A DNA stretch of 64,000 nt from Rhodomicrobium sp. R_RK_3 (GCF_002198715.1 NZ_MWLK01000036.1:62001-126000), one strand, 5' to 3'. Positions 20,074 through 31,300 are shown, numbered from the stretch's first letter. The notes: generated by a model from the letters alone, not told the origin. Program-made: numbers and translations.

Positions 20074-21271
20074 GGATCAGACCGCCGCGCCAGCGGCGCT
20101 GCAAAAGGATGCTCGCCGCCAGCCCGACCGAAGCGAGAACCGCCATCGCCAGATATGCGCCGCCGCCGAAATTCCGGTAGAGCGGCCCCGCCGCCAATGA
20201 AGCCGATCCCATCACCACCCCTGCCGTGACCGAGGCGTAAAGCCCTTGCGCCGACGCCGCCAGCCGCTCCGGCAGGGCCTTGCTCATGAACTGCATCGCG
20301 CCAAGATGCGCCGCACCGAAGGTTAGACCATGCAGCGTTTGCGTCAGGAACAGCACCGGCAATGGCGGGGCGTAGGCCGTGATCGTCCAGCGCAGCACCG
20401 CCGCGCCTCCCGCCAGCACCAGCAATTGCGCCGGCCCGAAATAGCGCGAGACCAGAGCGCCATAGCCGAACAGCACGATCTCGGCGATGACACCGATGCC
20501 CCAGAGGGCGCCGATCACGGTGGGCGAAATGCCGTCCGCCTGCCAATTCAGCGTGCCGAAAATGTAATAGACCGCGTGGGCCGCCTGGATGGCGCTGGTC
20601 GCCGCCAGGAACAGCCAGACCATCGGCGAGCCGACGAGCTGCCCGAGATCGGCGAGCCGCAATTTCGGCAGCGGCAAACCGTCGCCCGCGACCGGCTTCA
20701 CGTCCGGCAGCACGTAAACCGTAACCACCACCGAGACGGCAGCGGCGACGAAGCTCCACAAAGCCGCGACCGGTCCCCAGAGGCCGACCGCCGCGCCCGC
20801 GCCGACCGTCATGGCGATATAGCTGAACGAGCCCCACAGCCGCATCCGGCCATAATCGGCCTTGCCGTTGCGCGCGCCGGTCAGGGCGACGGCATCGGTC
20901 AGCGGAATGACGGACATCCAAAACAGCGTGAACAGCAGGATAACCGCGAAAATCTGCGGAAATCCATCGGTGGCGGGCAGCAGCAGCACCGACAAAAGGG
21001 CGCTCCAGGCCAGCCATTTCAGCAGCATCACCGGCCGTCCGGTTCGGTCCGCCATGAAGGTCATGAGGGGCGTGAAAATGGCCCGGACGAACACCGGCAC
21101 GGCGTAGATCAATGCGATCTGCGCATCGTCCACGCCCCGCCAGCGCAGCCAGACCGGCAGGAACGGCATGTAGCAGCCGACGATGAAAAAGCTCGCGACA
21201 TAAAAGGCGGAAAGCCGCCAGGCGAAGCCCGGATCGCGGGCCTCCGCCATAGATTCATTCATCCGCTGCAC
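20039..21271 (-). CDS. MFS transporter, HcaT/MFS_1_like type
   Basis: A 410-residue inner-membrane protein with about 12 hydrophobic helices. The start SAFYVASFFIVGCYMPFLPVWL and the loop FMADRTGRP (the MFS signature between helices 2 and 3) match the MFS_1_like subfamily that contains the 3-phenylpropionate transporter HcaT. Other recognisable blocks are RLWGSFSYI and HGLTFGAAHLGAMQFM. Substrate is unknown: aromatic acids and nucleosides are known for the family. The start may be at 21271, 21262 or 21250, since Met occurs at residues 1, 4 and 8. It is convergent with, and overlaps by 35 bp, the dipeptide epimerase gene. Confidence 0.87.
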   Translation of the reverse strand: MQRMNESMAEARDPGFAWRLSAFYVASFFIVGCYMPFLPVWLRWRGVDDAQIALIYAVPVFVRAIFTPLMTFMADRTGRPVMLLKWLAWSALLSVLLLPATDGFPQIFAVILLFTLFWMSVIPLTDAVALTGARNGKADYGRMRLWGSFSYIAMTVGAGAAVGLWGPVAALWSFVAAAVSVVVTVYVLPDVKPVAGDGLPLPKLRLADLGQLVGSPMVWLFLAATSAIQAAHAVYYIFGTLNWQADGISPTVIGALWGIGVIAEIVLFGYGALVSRYFGPAQLLVLAGGAAVLRWTITAYAPPLPVLFLTQTLHGLTFGAAHLGAMQFMSKALPERLAASAQGLYASVTAGVVMGSASLAAGPLYRNFGGGAYLAMAVLASVGLAASILLQRRWRGGLILTPIARAVPAE

Positions 21272-21363
21272 GGGGTATTAAACCAATCGCTAATTGTTTG
21301 GACCCATAGTCTGGGGCGTGGGATCGCGCCCATTTCCGTAACGTCAGCCAAGCGTAAGACCCA

Positions 21364-22098
21364 ATGATGCCGTCACCGCCGTCATCTATTACAGCGATTA
21401 CGACCGATTACGACGCCATCGAGCGCGCAATCCGCGAGACGAGCCGTGGCCGCTGGTTCCTGGCCTGCTATCTCGAGCGCAATCGCTCGGCCGAAACCAA
21501 TATGCTGCTCGCCGCCATCGGCAAACTCGAATCGGCGATGCGCGAAAGCGGCAAGGTCGTCGATGATGGCAGTCCGCTCGATACGCTCGCCACTTTGCGC
21601 GAGGCGATCGGCCAGGCCCGCAGCGATATGGCGCAGATGCCGGGCGTATCGGGCGAGGTCACGGCGCTGCCCGTCCGCCGCTTCAGCTTCGAGACCATCC
21701 CCGCCGCGCTTGGCGAGGAGACCCGCGTCATTCGCGACGCCGCCGCGAGCATTCACAGCGCGGCCTATGCGTTGCAGGCTGCAGGCGTGTTCCAGGGCGT
21801 TGCCCGGCAGATCCGCGAGCGCGCCGAGGAGATCGAGCGGGCCTGCGGCGCGCAGGAGACCGTCGTCATCCGCGCCGAACGGATGTCCGCGCTGCTGAGC
21901 GAGATCGAAGCCGAGCTGATGAGCGTGTTCGACGATCGCGATGATGCGCGCAATAGCGAGTATTATTCCGGCGAGATCCGCGATTTCGTCCGCAGCCGCG
22001 ATTTCGAGCGGCCGATCCCCGACGGTGTTGCCGAGGAAATTTCCGCCGCGCTCAGCATCGACGAAGGCGACTATCGCGGGCCTTCGCGCTCGGTCTAG
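21364..22098 (+). CDS. Conserved hypothetical protein, helical, with a DYDAIE...ARGRWFL-type N-terminal motif
   Basis: A 244-residue soluble, mainly helical protein. The segment TDYDAIERAIRETSRGRWFL followed by CYLERNRSAETNMLLAAI looks like a motif I associate with uncharacterised Hyphomicrobiales proteins. Around residues 130-190 there are amphipathic helices with coiled-coil character, and the C-terminus is acidic. There is no signal peptide or membrane helix. A similarity to chemotaxis phosphatase CheZ is conceivable for the helical part, but I cannot support it. It is monocistronic, with a strong hairpin after it, and convergent with the GPR-like gene. ATG 21364 or the next codon may be the start. 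Confidence 0.75.
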   Translation: MMPSPPSSITAITTDYDAIERAIRETSRGRWFLACYLERNRSAETNMLLAAIGKLESAMRESGKVVDDGSPLDTLATLREAIGQARSDMAQMPGVSGEVTALPVRRFSFETIPAALGEETRVIRDAAASIHSAAYALQAAGVFQGVARQIRERAEEIERACGAQETVVIRAERMSALLSEIEAELMSVFDDRDDARNSEYYSGEIRDFVRSRDFERPIPDGVAEEISAALSIDEGDYRGPSRSV

Positions 22099-22120
22099 AC
22101 GCAGCGCCTCAATCGCAATA

Positions 22121-22170
22121 CGCAGCCAGACTCCCACTCCCCACGGGCAATGGGAGTGAGTTCGGCTGCG
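22121..22170. terminator. Strong hairpin between convergent genes
   Basis: CGCAGCC at 22121-22127 pairs with GGCTGCG at 22164-22170, and inside it CACTCCC at 22135-22141 pairs with GGGAGTG at 22152-22158. The combined imperfect stem spans 50 bases between the stop of the gene ending at 22098 and that of the convergent gene ending at 22309. It can work in both directions; only a short GTTTG follows on the plus side. Confidence 0.5.
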
Positions 22171-22308
22171 GTTTGCAGGTGCTTTGTCTGAACCGAAATG
22201 CTGCGCCGTCGGCCCCTGCCCCGACCAGCATCTTTGGCGCGGACCATTCACAAACGCAAATCACGGGCACAAGAAGCCGGACCGGCGCGACGCTAAGCGC
22301 GCCGCAGA

Positions 22309-25300
22309 TCAGACCACCAGCCGCCCGCTGGCATGGCCGAGCACCAGATAGATGCGCCCCGTCTCGGAGGTGAGATGCGTCTGCACGGTCCGGCCCTTCG
22401 GGTCGGCTTTGCTGGCATCCTGCAGCATCCGCTCGAAATCGGCGAGGTAGCGGTCGACGATGTGACGGAAAGTGGTGTCGTTCTCGTAGCGGCGCTGAAC
22501 CTGTTCGAAGGTCGCCTGACCTTCGCGGTTGTAGATGCTGCGGCTGATGATGTGCCGCTCGCCCTTGTTGTAGCGCATCCACACCTCGGCGGCGACCTGC
22601 TCGTCGACGGCGGAGGCGATGTCCTTCATGTCGAAGATCATCGGGGTGGATTCGGGCTTGCCGCGGCCGGCGTCCATCGGAGCGGCGACCGGCGGCATGC
22701 CGTAAGAATCGTCGCCCCTGCCGCCACCGCCGCCGAAACCGTCATCCGAGCGGGAGGCGCGGGCCAGCAGATCGCCCAGCGACCATTTCGCCGAGCCGCC
22801 CATGTCCGGAACCGGCGCCGGGCTGCCGATCACCGGCGGACGCCCCATCATATCGAAATCGGACTGCGAGTCCCGGTGCGGAGGCTGGCTTTCCATGCGC
22901 TCCATGAGGCCGGCGCTGACCGCTTCCAGCGAATCATGCCCGTGCGGCGCGCCCCAATCGTCGGCATAGCCGCGCGGCGCCTGGGGCGGCGGGGCGTCGC
23001 GGCGCATCGGGTCATGCTGCGGCGGCATCGTCATGTCGCGATTGTCCGGCTGCTGCATGCGCGGCGGACGGCCCTGCTCGGGCGGCTGCTGGCGCGCGAG
23101 CGGCGGCAGGGGCTGCTGCTGAGTTGGCTGCTGCGGCGGCTGCGGCTGTTCCGGCTTGGAAACCTGGTTGGAATAGCCGTGGCGCGAGGTGAGCTCGGTC
23201 AGCGAGTCGAGGGCGGAAAGCTGGTCCTGCAGCGCCCGGCGCATGGCCTTGGCGCTCTCCTTGGTGGCCTCGGGCAAGGCTTTGGCCTGCCGCTTCAGCT
23301 CGGTCTGGGTCATCTCCAGCTCGCTGGCGGCCTGATGGGTCGCGCCGCGCACCTGCTGCGTGGTTTCATTGAAGCTGTTGGTGAAGCCGGAGAGCTGGTT
23401 GGAGACCTGTTCCGAAAGCGAGGAGAAGCTGGATTTCAGCTCCGAGATGGCGCGGGACGTATGCGCCTGCGCCTCGGCCCGCAGTCGTTCGAGATCCTTA
23501 ACCGCCGTCTGCGACTTGTCGGCGCTGTCGCGGGCCAGCATCTCCGTCACCTGCCGGGCGCGGACCTCGGCCTGGGCCAGCGACTGCTCCAGCATGTTGG
23601 AATAGTTGTGCATCATGCGGTCGAGTTCGACGGCCCGGCCGTTGATGCCCTCGATCATCTTGGAGAGCTGGGCCTGGCGCGACTCCATCATCGAGTCGAC
23701 CTTGGTGTTCTGCGATTCGAGCTGGCGGGCGGCGCTGATGATATTGGCGCCCTGGTCCTCGAAGCGCTTGGTCAGCGTGTGGATTTGGGTGAGGAGGCCG
23801 TTCGAGACCTCCTTCAGCATGTTCGCATGGGCCCCGAGCGCGTCCGAGGAGCTGCCCGAACCGCGCGCCAGCTCTTCCACGGCGCGCTGAATCTGCGTCG
23901 TCGAGGTGGTGACCACATGCTGGATCGAGCCGGCCTGCCGCGACAGCGATTTCTCCATCGCCCGCGAATGTTGCTCCAGCGTCTCGCGGATGTTGCCGGT
24001 ATAGCGCGACACCGACGCGTCGAGCGACTTGGTGCGCTCGGCGAGGGTGGCGTCAAAGGCCTGGGCGCGGCGGCCGAGGATGGTTTCGAGGGCTTGTGTG
24101 CGTTCGGCCAGGGAATCGTCGATCACGCGGCTTTGCTCGCTCAACACGGTTTGCAGCATCTTCGTTCGGTCGTGCAGCGAAGTGTTAAGCGATTCCGTGC
24201 GTTGTGCCAGCGCGCCTTCCAATGCCGACAGATTTTTCGTCGCACCCTCGATGATGCCGCTGAGGCGGGTCTGCTCGCTGCCGAGCCGTTCGAGCAGCAC
24301 CGGGATTTCGCGGCCGACGCGCTCGCTCATGCTCATCACGGAGGCGACGAGATTGTTGCCCTTGGCGGAGATGGCGGCTGCCGTGCGGTCGGAGGTTTCC
24401 TGGATCGAGCGGGTAACTTCGAGGCCCGAGCGATGGAGCTGCTCGGCCGCCTGGGCGCCGTGCTTGACGAGCTGTTCGGTAATGCGCGCGCCGCGGTCGG
24501 CGAGCTTCTCGTCGATGACCGAGCCGGCGGCGGTGACGGCGGCGGTGATCTTGTTGCCGCGGCTGGCCAGCGTATCGGCGAGCGTCGAAGTGGCCTGAGT
24601 CATGGCCTGGCTGGCGCGCTCGCTGGCCGCGCTGATTTCGCGCGTCACATGCGAGCCGATGCCGCGCAGCGCCTCGCTGACGCGGTCGCTGTTATTGGCA
24701 AGCGCCTCACGCTCGCTGGCCAGTTCGTTGATGAGGTTGCGGATGCGGTTTTCGTTTTCGCTATAGGACCGCTCCAGCGCCGCGACTTCATTATGCACCA
24801 GCGCTTCGAGTTCGCCGGCGCGGCCGAGCGCACGCGAGATCGCGTCGTTCATGGCGGCGACCTGGCGGCGCACCGTCTGGCCGAGCGAGGCGACCGACTG
24901 CTCGGCCATCTTGTCGGGCTCGGCGAGGCGAATGGCGACCTCTGTCATGGCCGAGGACATCAGCCGCAATTCCTGGGCGCGCCAAACGAGGATGGCGAGG
25001 AACCAGAACAGCGCGATCGGGATGATGATGGTGGCGATGACGGCGACGATGGAGGGCGTCGAGAACACATCGGAGAGACTGGTGATGCCGTCCGGGTTCT
25101 TCGAGATCACCGACCAGGCGATCAGGCAGCCGAGCACGAACCAGATCGCGGACGCCGCCAGCGCGATGTAGAAGGGCGATTTCGAGGGGCGCTGCTGGAG
25201 GGCGTAGACCAGCCCGCCGATCGAGGGCATATCGTCATTGGCGGCGATGGCGCGCACCGGCCCGGCCTGGGCGCGGGAGACGGACGCGCCGCGCGGCGAC

Positions 25301-25494
25301 TGAGTCGCGACGGCGGCCGATCCTCTGACGGCAGCCTGCGTTCCCGGTGCCCTGCCGGCGGCGGGAGGAAGCTTCTTGCCGGCCGGAGCGCCGGAACTCT
25401 CCTGCGATTCGCCGGAGTTTTCCGCCGCCAGATTGTCCCGGGAAACGACTGAGTCAGCGCCGTTATCGCGGGATTTTGCCGGTTTTTGAGACAT
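22309..25494 (-). CDS. Membrane-anchored long coiled-coil protein, GPR/RgsE (growth pole ring)-like
   Basis: A 1061-residue protein in four parts: a disordered N-terminal region (1-90), two transmembrane helices at about 107-129 and 149-170, a very long helical coiled coil at about 180-770 built of apolipoprotein-like repeats (recurring segments of the type LAERTQALETILGRRAQAFD and LSRQAGSIQHVVTTSTTQIQ), a Pro/Gln-rich linker at about 775-940, and a compact C-terminal domain (EVWMRYNKGERHIISRSIYN, then ETGRIYLVLGHASGRLV). This architecture and the C-terminal domain match the GPR protein of Agrobacterium and RgsE of Sinorhizobium, which form a ring at the growing pole and are needed for polar growth. 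Those are about twice as long. The name is inferred from architecture, so no symbol is given. The gene is monocistronic. Confidence 0.78.
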   Translation of the reverse strand: MSQKPAKSRDNGADSVVSRDNLAAENSGESQESSGAPAGKKLPPAAGRAPGTQAAVRGSAAVATQSPRGASVSRAQAGPVRAIAANDDMPSIGGLVYALQQRPSKSPFYIALAASAIWFVLGCLIAWSVISKNPDGITSLSDVFSTPSIVAVIATIIIPIALFWFLAILVWRAQELRLMSSAMTEVAIRLAEPDKMAEQSVASLGQTVRRQVAAMNDAISRALGRAGELEALVHNEVAALERSYSENENRIRNLINELASEREALANNSDRVSEALRGIGSHVTREISAASERASQAMTQATSTLADTLASRGNKITAAVTAAGSVIDEKLADRGARITEQLVKHGAQAAEQLHRSGLEVTRSIQETSDRTAAAISAKGNNLVASVMSMSERVGREIPVLLERLGSEQTRLSGIIEGATKNLSALEGALAQRTESLNTSLHDRTKMLQTVLSEQSRVIDDSLAERTQALETILGRRAQAFDATLAERTKSLDASVSRYTGNIRETLEQHSRAMEKSLSRQAGSIQHVVTTSTTQIQRAVEELARGSGSSSDALGAHANMLKEVSNGLLTQIHTLTKRFEDQGANIISAARQLESQNTKVDSMMESRQAQLSKMIEGINGRAVELDRMMHNYSNMLEQSLAQAEVRARQVTEMLARDSADKSQTAVKDLERLRAEAQAHTSRAISELKSSFSSLSEQVSNQLSGFTNSFNETTQQVRGATHQAASELEMTQTELKRQAKALPEATKESAKAMRRALQDQLSALDSLTELTSRHGYSNQVSKPEQPQPPQQPTQQQPLPPLARQQPPEQGRPPRMQQPDNRDMTMPPQHDPMRRDAPPPQAPRGYADDWGAPHGHDSLEAVSAGLMERMESQPPHRDSQSDFDMMGRPPVIGSPAPVPDMGGSAKWSLGDLLARASRSDDGFGGGGGRGDDSYGMPPVAAPMDAGRGKPESTPMIFDMKDIASAVDEQVAAEVWMRYNKGERHIISRSIYNREGQATFEQVQRRYENDTTFRHIVDRYLADFERMLQDASKADPKGRTVQTHLTSETGRIYLVLGHASGRLVV

Positions 25495-26000
25495 TCCGCC
25501 GTCCTAATCAAAGGTGAATGCGTGTCATGCAGGGTGGGATAGCACAGGAAAGGTCCCTCACGGAATCCGTTATACTTTAAACGGCCGAGTTGCAAGACAG
25601 AGCGTGCCGCAACCCACTGAATTCCCCCCGGTGCTTACGCCTTACTCGCCGATCACACCACTCCGTTGCCAAAGAGCACTACCCAGTAAAAAAAGCAAAA
25701 TTGGCCCCATAGAAAGAGATCTTCTTTTACCCAGAATTTGAGGCTAAAAAAAGATGAATCTCTCCAGGCGTGCCATAAGTAGTGACCGCTAGGCGCCTGG
25801 AAATGCGGGATTTTTCCTTGGCCCGCGCCGCTCTGGCCAGAAACTTTTATGGGGCAGCCGAAAAACATAAAAGGGTCAAATTGGGCCGCTTACCTCGCAT
25901 TGAACACAGCTTGACAGCCTGTAGTTGATAAGCTTGCTTCTGCGCAGCCCTAAGTGGTGGCGCCGGGCAGGCTTTTTGATTTATTCGCGAGGGAGACAGA
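25495..26000. other. AT-rich intergenic interval with three consecutive stem-loops
   Basis: Five hundred bases without a convincing gene, clearly richer in A and T than the flanks. Three contiguous dyads occur: AGAGAT/ATCTCT at 25715-25763 (with CTTCTTTT opposite AAAAAAAG extending the stem), CCAGGCG/CGCCTGG at 25764-25800 and GCGGG/CCCGC at 25805-25826. Together they look like a structured RNA or a decayed element rather than coding DNA. Short open frames inside lack coding character. The right end holds a possible promoter for the Hpt gene. Confidence 0.5.
25911..25939 (+). promoter_or_regulatory. Possible sigma-70 promoter of the Hpt-like gene
   Basis: TTGACA at 25911-25916 is a perfect -35 hexamer; 17 bases later stands TTGCTT at 25934-25939, a weak -10. 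The start codon is 61 bp downstream at 26001. Only the -35 is convincing. Confidence 0.35.
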
Positions 26001-26390
26001 ATGGAACTGAGTTTGCAGCATGGCCGTGAGCCGGAGATCGAAATGGAAACGCATGTCGCCTTTCGTCACCGGCCGGTCGATCTCGCGCATCTGTCGCGCT
26101 ACACCATGGGCAACAGCGCGGTCGAACGCGAGGTGCTGGAGCTGTTCCGCCGGCAGACCGGGCTGTATTTCGACAAGCTGTCGCGCGCCGCGGACGGCGA
26201 TGCGTGGCGCGAGGCGGCCCGCGTGCTGAAGGCGTCGGCCCGCGGGGTCGGCGCATGGCAGATCCTGCAGACGGCGGACGCCGCCGAACAGCTCAGCTTC
26301 GACGGTCCGCAAGCCTCGCGCGACGACATTCTGCGCACCCTCGCCAACCAGATCCGGGACGCCAATTTGTTCATCGCCAGCGTGCTTTAA
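26001..26390 (+). CDS. Hpt-domain protein lacking the phospho-acceptor histidine
   Basis: A 129-residue protein with the Hpt four-helix pattern: [12 protein letters not shown], then [18 protein letters not shown] and [10 protein letters not shown]. In active Hpt proteins the second segment reads AHxLKGSARxxGA; here the phospho-acceptor position is Arg74 (codon CGC at 26220-26222) and the following Gly is Ala. Phosphotransfer through this residue is therefore not possible, so it may act as a binding or decoy module, or be decaying. The start ATG has GAGGGAGA just upstream. Next in order on the same strand are ferredoxin and ferredoxin-NADP reductase, but with a 197-bp gap. An error in the sequence cannot be excluded from one read of the DNA. 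Confidence 0.8.
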   Translation: MELSLQHGREPEIEMETHVAFRHRPVDLAHLSRYTMGNSAVEREVLELFRRQTGLYFDKLSRAADGDAWREAARVLKASARGVGAWQILQTADAAEQLSFDGPQASRDDILRTLANQIRDANLFIASVL

Positions 26391-26587
26391 GCCCTTCCAG
26401 CCCCTTCCCGTCACCGCCCTCGGCCGCGCGCCCCGAAATACCCGGGCGCCGTTTTGATTTTTGGCGGTGTGCGAGACGGAAAACGGGCTGGAAGCGGGGC
26501 GTCCGATCGCCTATATACCGCTCCGGGTGCATTGCCTCGGCAGGCCGGTTGCGCCTTGCCCTCCAACTGGACTGGACCGACGCCACG

Positions 26588-26908
26588 ATGCCCAAGATCA
26601 CCTATATCGATCACGAAGGCCGCGACTTCATCGTCGATGGCGAAGTCGGGCAGACGGTGATGGAAACGGCGATCAAGCACGACGTGCCCGGCATCGTCGC
26701 CGAATGCGGCGGCGCCTGCTCCTGCGCCACCTGCCATGTCTATGTCGATCCTGCCTGGCGCGAAACCACCGGCGAGCCGTCGCAAATGGAAGAGGACATG
26801 CTGGATTTTGCCTTCGATATCCGCCCGGAAAGCCGGCTGAGCTGCCAGCTTCGCATCTCCGATGCTTTTAACGGACTAATCGTTCGGATTCCCGAACACC
26901 AGGGTTGA
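26588..26908 (+). CDS. [2Fe-2S] ferredoxin, adrenodoxin type
   Basis: A 106-residue soluble ferredoxin. The cluster ligands are Cys40, Cys46 and Cys49 (C-x5-C-x2-C) in [15 protein letters not shown], and Cys86 in LSCQLRI; an extra Cys44 lies in the loop. The pattern and the acidic helix ([20 protein letters not shown]) are those of vertebrate-type/adrenodoxin-like ferredoxins of alphaproteobacteria, which pass electrons to P450s, oxygenases or Fe-S assembly. The ATG at 26588 is chosen because the fold begins at once ([10 protein letters not shown]); the open frame extends upstream without family similarity. The reductase gene that follows 85 bp later is the obvious electron donor. Confidence 0.93.
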   Translation: MPKITYIDHEGRDFIVDGEVGQTVMETAIKHDVPGIVAECGGACSCATCHVYVDPAWRETTGEPSQMEEDMLDFAFDIRPESRLSCQLRISDAFNGLIVRIPEHQG

Positions 26909-26930
26909 GCTTTTCCGCTCAGCCTCTTAA

Positions 26931-28025
<1,095 letters not shown>

Positions 28026-28030
28026 AGTGG

Positions 28031-28054
28031 GGGCGGGCTAAGTAAAAGCCGCCC
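28031..28054 (+). terminator. Hairpin after the ferredoxin reductase gene
   Basis: GGGCGGGCT at 28031-28039 pairs with AGCCGCCC at 28047-28054 with one bulged G and a seven-base loop, directly after the stop at 28025. There is no U-tract, so Rho or another factor may be involved. Confidence 0.4.
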
Positions 28055-28110
28055 GAGCGCCGCGATTGCCCTCAGCGTAAGCAATAAAATACGTCGCCCC
28101 GACCGTAGAG

Positions 28111-28169
28111 CCGGGGCCCACTAGCCCATCGCTGACCACGGTGCCCGCTGTGCCGCGAGTGGGTCCCGG
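28111..28169. repeat. Inverted repeat in the interval between FNR and hybrid kinase genes
   Basis: The 363-bp interval 28026-28388 holds no gene. Within it CCGGGGCCCAC (28111-28121) and GTGGGTCCCGG (28159-28169) form an 11-base inverted repeat with one G-T wobble, followed by CCCGGGACGAC. The wording GTGGGTCCCGG...CCGGGACGAC resembles a dispersed GC-rich extragenic element common in Bradyrhizobium-like genomes. The remaining part contains no other signal I can name, apart from an AGG a few bases before the 28389 start. Confidence 0.5.
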
Positions 28170-28388
28170 TTCGGCCTGACGGCCGCCCGGGACGACGGGA
28201 GGAGTTCAGGCTTAGGATCGGGCGTTAGTCAGATCCGTCTGAACCGGCCCCACACCTGCAGCAGCGCCACAACCCGGCCCGCTTCCGCCCCAAAACTGAA
28301 GAAACCGTAACTTGACGGCTTGCCATAAATTGCGTTCGCTTTGCGGCGATGGCGCGGGGGCCGGGTGTGTTGCGTTGCAGGTCTTCGG

Positions 28389-31300
28389 ATGCCGGCGTGG
28401 ATCGTCATTCTGGTCTCGACCGCCTATGTCGGGATCCTGTTCATGGTGGCGTGGTGGGGCGACCGGCGCGCCGCGCGCGGCGACCTGTTCCGGCGCGGCG
28501 GCCTGGCCGCGATCTGCGCCTACGCGCTGACGCTCGCCATCTACAACACCTCCTGGAGCTTTTACGGCTCGGTCGGCCGGGCGGCGGCGAGCGGCTTCGA
28601 TTTCCTGCCGATCTACATCGCGCCGACCTTCATCCTGCTGTTCTGCCAGCCGCTGCTTTTGCGCATCTACAGCATCACCAAGGCCTATCACGTCAATTCC
28701 ATCGCCGACTTCATGGCCTCGCGCTACGGCAAGAGCCAGACCATCGCCGCCATCGTCACCATCGGCGCGCTGATCAGCGTGCTGCCCTATATCGCGCTGC
28801 AATTGAAGGCGGTCGGCGCCAGCTTCGACGTCGCCACCGGCACCCCTGGCGGGCAAAGCGCGCCATCCTCCGGCCTGCATGACACGCCCTTTGCCGTGGC
28901 GATCGCGATGGCGGCCTTCGCCATCATCTTCGGCGTCCGCCATGTGCAGGCGAGCGAGCATCATCGCGGCCTGATGCTGGCCATCGCCTTCGAAAGCCTC
29001 ATCAAGATGGCCGCCTTCCTGACCGTGGCCGCCTTCATCGTCTTCGGCATGTTCGACGGCTTCGACGATCTCTTCAGCCGTGCGGCCTCGGATCAGAGGC
29101 TCAGCCGCCTGCTCGAGGTCGACCTCGGCAACCCGACCTGGTTCTCCGGCACGCTGATCTCGTTCTTCGCCTTCATCTGCCTGCCGCAGGCTTTTCACGT
29201 CGCCATGGTGGAGAATGAGTCGCCGGGCCATATGCGCTCCTCCCGCTGGCTCTATCCGGTCTATCTGGCCGCCTTCAGCCTGTTCATGGTGCCGATCGCC
29301 GTCGCCGGCATCGTGACCTTCGGCGGCGAGGTCAGCCCCGACACCTTCATGATCAACCTGCCGATCCATGCGCAGAGCCGGGCCATGACCTTGCTGTCCT
29401 TTATCGGCGGGTTCTCGGCGGCGACCGGCATGGTGATTGTCTCGGTGGTGGCGCTTAGCACCATGCTGTGCAACGACGTCGTCGTGCCCGCCATCATGCG
29501 CGCGGGCTATCGCGGCTTCGTGCTCGGCGGCGATGTCGGCTCGCGGCTTTTGATGATCCGGCGCATCGCCGTCGTCGCCGTGCTGCTGCTGGCCTACGCC
29601 GCGCACCGGCTGATCGACCAGAACTATCCGCTGACGCTGATCGGCCTCGTCTCCTTCGTCGCCATCGCCCAAATCGGGCCGGCCTTCATCGGCGGCCTCT
29701 ATTGGCGGCGGGCCAACCGCTATGGCGCGGCGGCCGGCATTTGCATCGGCCTCGCGGTCTGGGCCTATACGCTGCTGTTCCCCTCGCTGGCGCAGGGCTT
29801 GCATTTCGTCGCCGACCTGCCCTTCGGTCCGGGATGGTTCCGCCAGAACGCGCCCTTCGCGACGGGCCAGCTTGACATTATCAGCTTCTCCAGCCTGTGG
29901 AGCCTGGCCGCCAATTGCGCCACCTTCTGCGCGGTCTCGCTGCTGACCTTCCAAAAGCCCATCGACCGCATCCAGGCCGAAGCCTTCGTCGGCTTCGAGA
30001 CCGAGGGGCGCCCGGCGCAGGGCCGTTTGCGCGCGCTGGTGCGGCTGGAGGATCTGAAGGCGCTCGCCATCAGCTTTCTCGGCGCGGCGACGGCGGCGGC
30101 GGTCTTCGACGATTACGTCAGGCGGCGGCGGACCGGCGCGGGCGCGGCGGTCATGGACATGGGCTATGCCGATCTCGACGCTATCCGCTTCACCGAGCAG
30201 CTTCTTTCCCAGGCGATCGGCGCGGCCTCGGCCCGGGTGGTGATGGCGGCGGCGCTCGAGAACAGCACGCTGTCGCGCTTCGCCGCCAAGGAGATGCTGG
30301 ACGAGGCTTCCGAAGCCCTGCGGATCAATCACACGCTGACGCGCGGAATGCTCGAGGGCATCCCGCAGGGGCTGTGCGCCTATGACGACAAGTTCCGCCT
30401 GACCGCCTGGAACAACCGCTTCCTGACCCTGCTGGATCTGCCGCCCGGCTTCGTCCAGACCGGCCTGCCGATCCAGCGCGTCATCGAGTTCAACCTGACG
30501 CGCGGCGAGCATGGCGGCGAGGCGCTGGCGGCTTTCATCGACAAGGTCGAGGCAGGAGCGCCGGGCCTGCGCTGGCCGTTCGTCTATCAGCGCACGCGGC
30601 TCGACGGACGGGTGATCGAGATCATTTTCGACCGGATGGCGGAAGGCGGCTATATCGCCACCTTCACCGATGTCACCGAACGGATGCAGGCGGCGGCGGC
30701 GCTGCGCGATGCCAAGGACCGGCTGGAGCTGCGCGTCGCGGAGCGCACCCAGGCGCTCGAAGCCGCCAAGGCCGACGCCGAGCTTGCCAATGCCGGCAAG
30801 ACCCGCTTCCTCGCCGCCGCCAGCCACGACCTGCTGCAACCGCTGCACGCGGCGCGCCTGTTCGTTGCCGCCCTGGTGAGCAATTTGGCCAAGGACGCGC
30901 ACGGCCCGGACGAAATCGCCGAGGTGAAGGGCCGCCAGGTCGAGCACGCGCTGAGCGCCGATGCCGCGCTGCGCTCGACCGAGCAACTGATCGAGAGCCT
31001 TTTGGACATTTCCTCGCTCGACACCGGCATCGTCCAGCCCAAGATCGAGCCGGTTTCGCTGAAAATCCTGCTCGGCCAGTTGAAGCGCGAATATTCCGTG
31101 CTGGCCGAGGAGCGCGGGCTGGATTTCCGGGTGGTCGCCAATGCCGGGATGATCGAGACCGATCCGGGCCTGCTGCGCCGGGTGCTGCAGAACATCCTGT
31201 CGAACGCCATCCGCTACACGCCGAAGGGCAAGATCGTGCTCGGCTGCCGCCATCGCGGCGACATCACCCGCATCGAGATCTGGGATAGCGGCGTCGGCAT

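Noticed and set aside
22333-25452. Plus-strand open frame of 1039 codons opposite the GPR-like gene
   Set aside because: Same antisense artefact; the minus-strand frame has membrane helices, coiled coil and a conserved C-terminal domain.
25653-25868. 71-codon minus-strand frame rich in Phe and Trp
   Set aside because: Lies in the AT-rich structured interval; composition is not protein-like and no ribosome-binding site is present.
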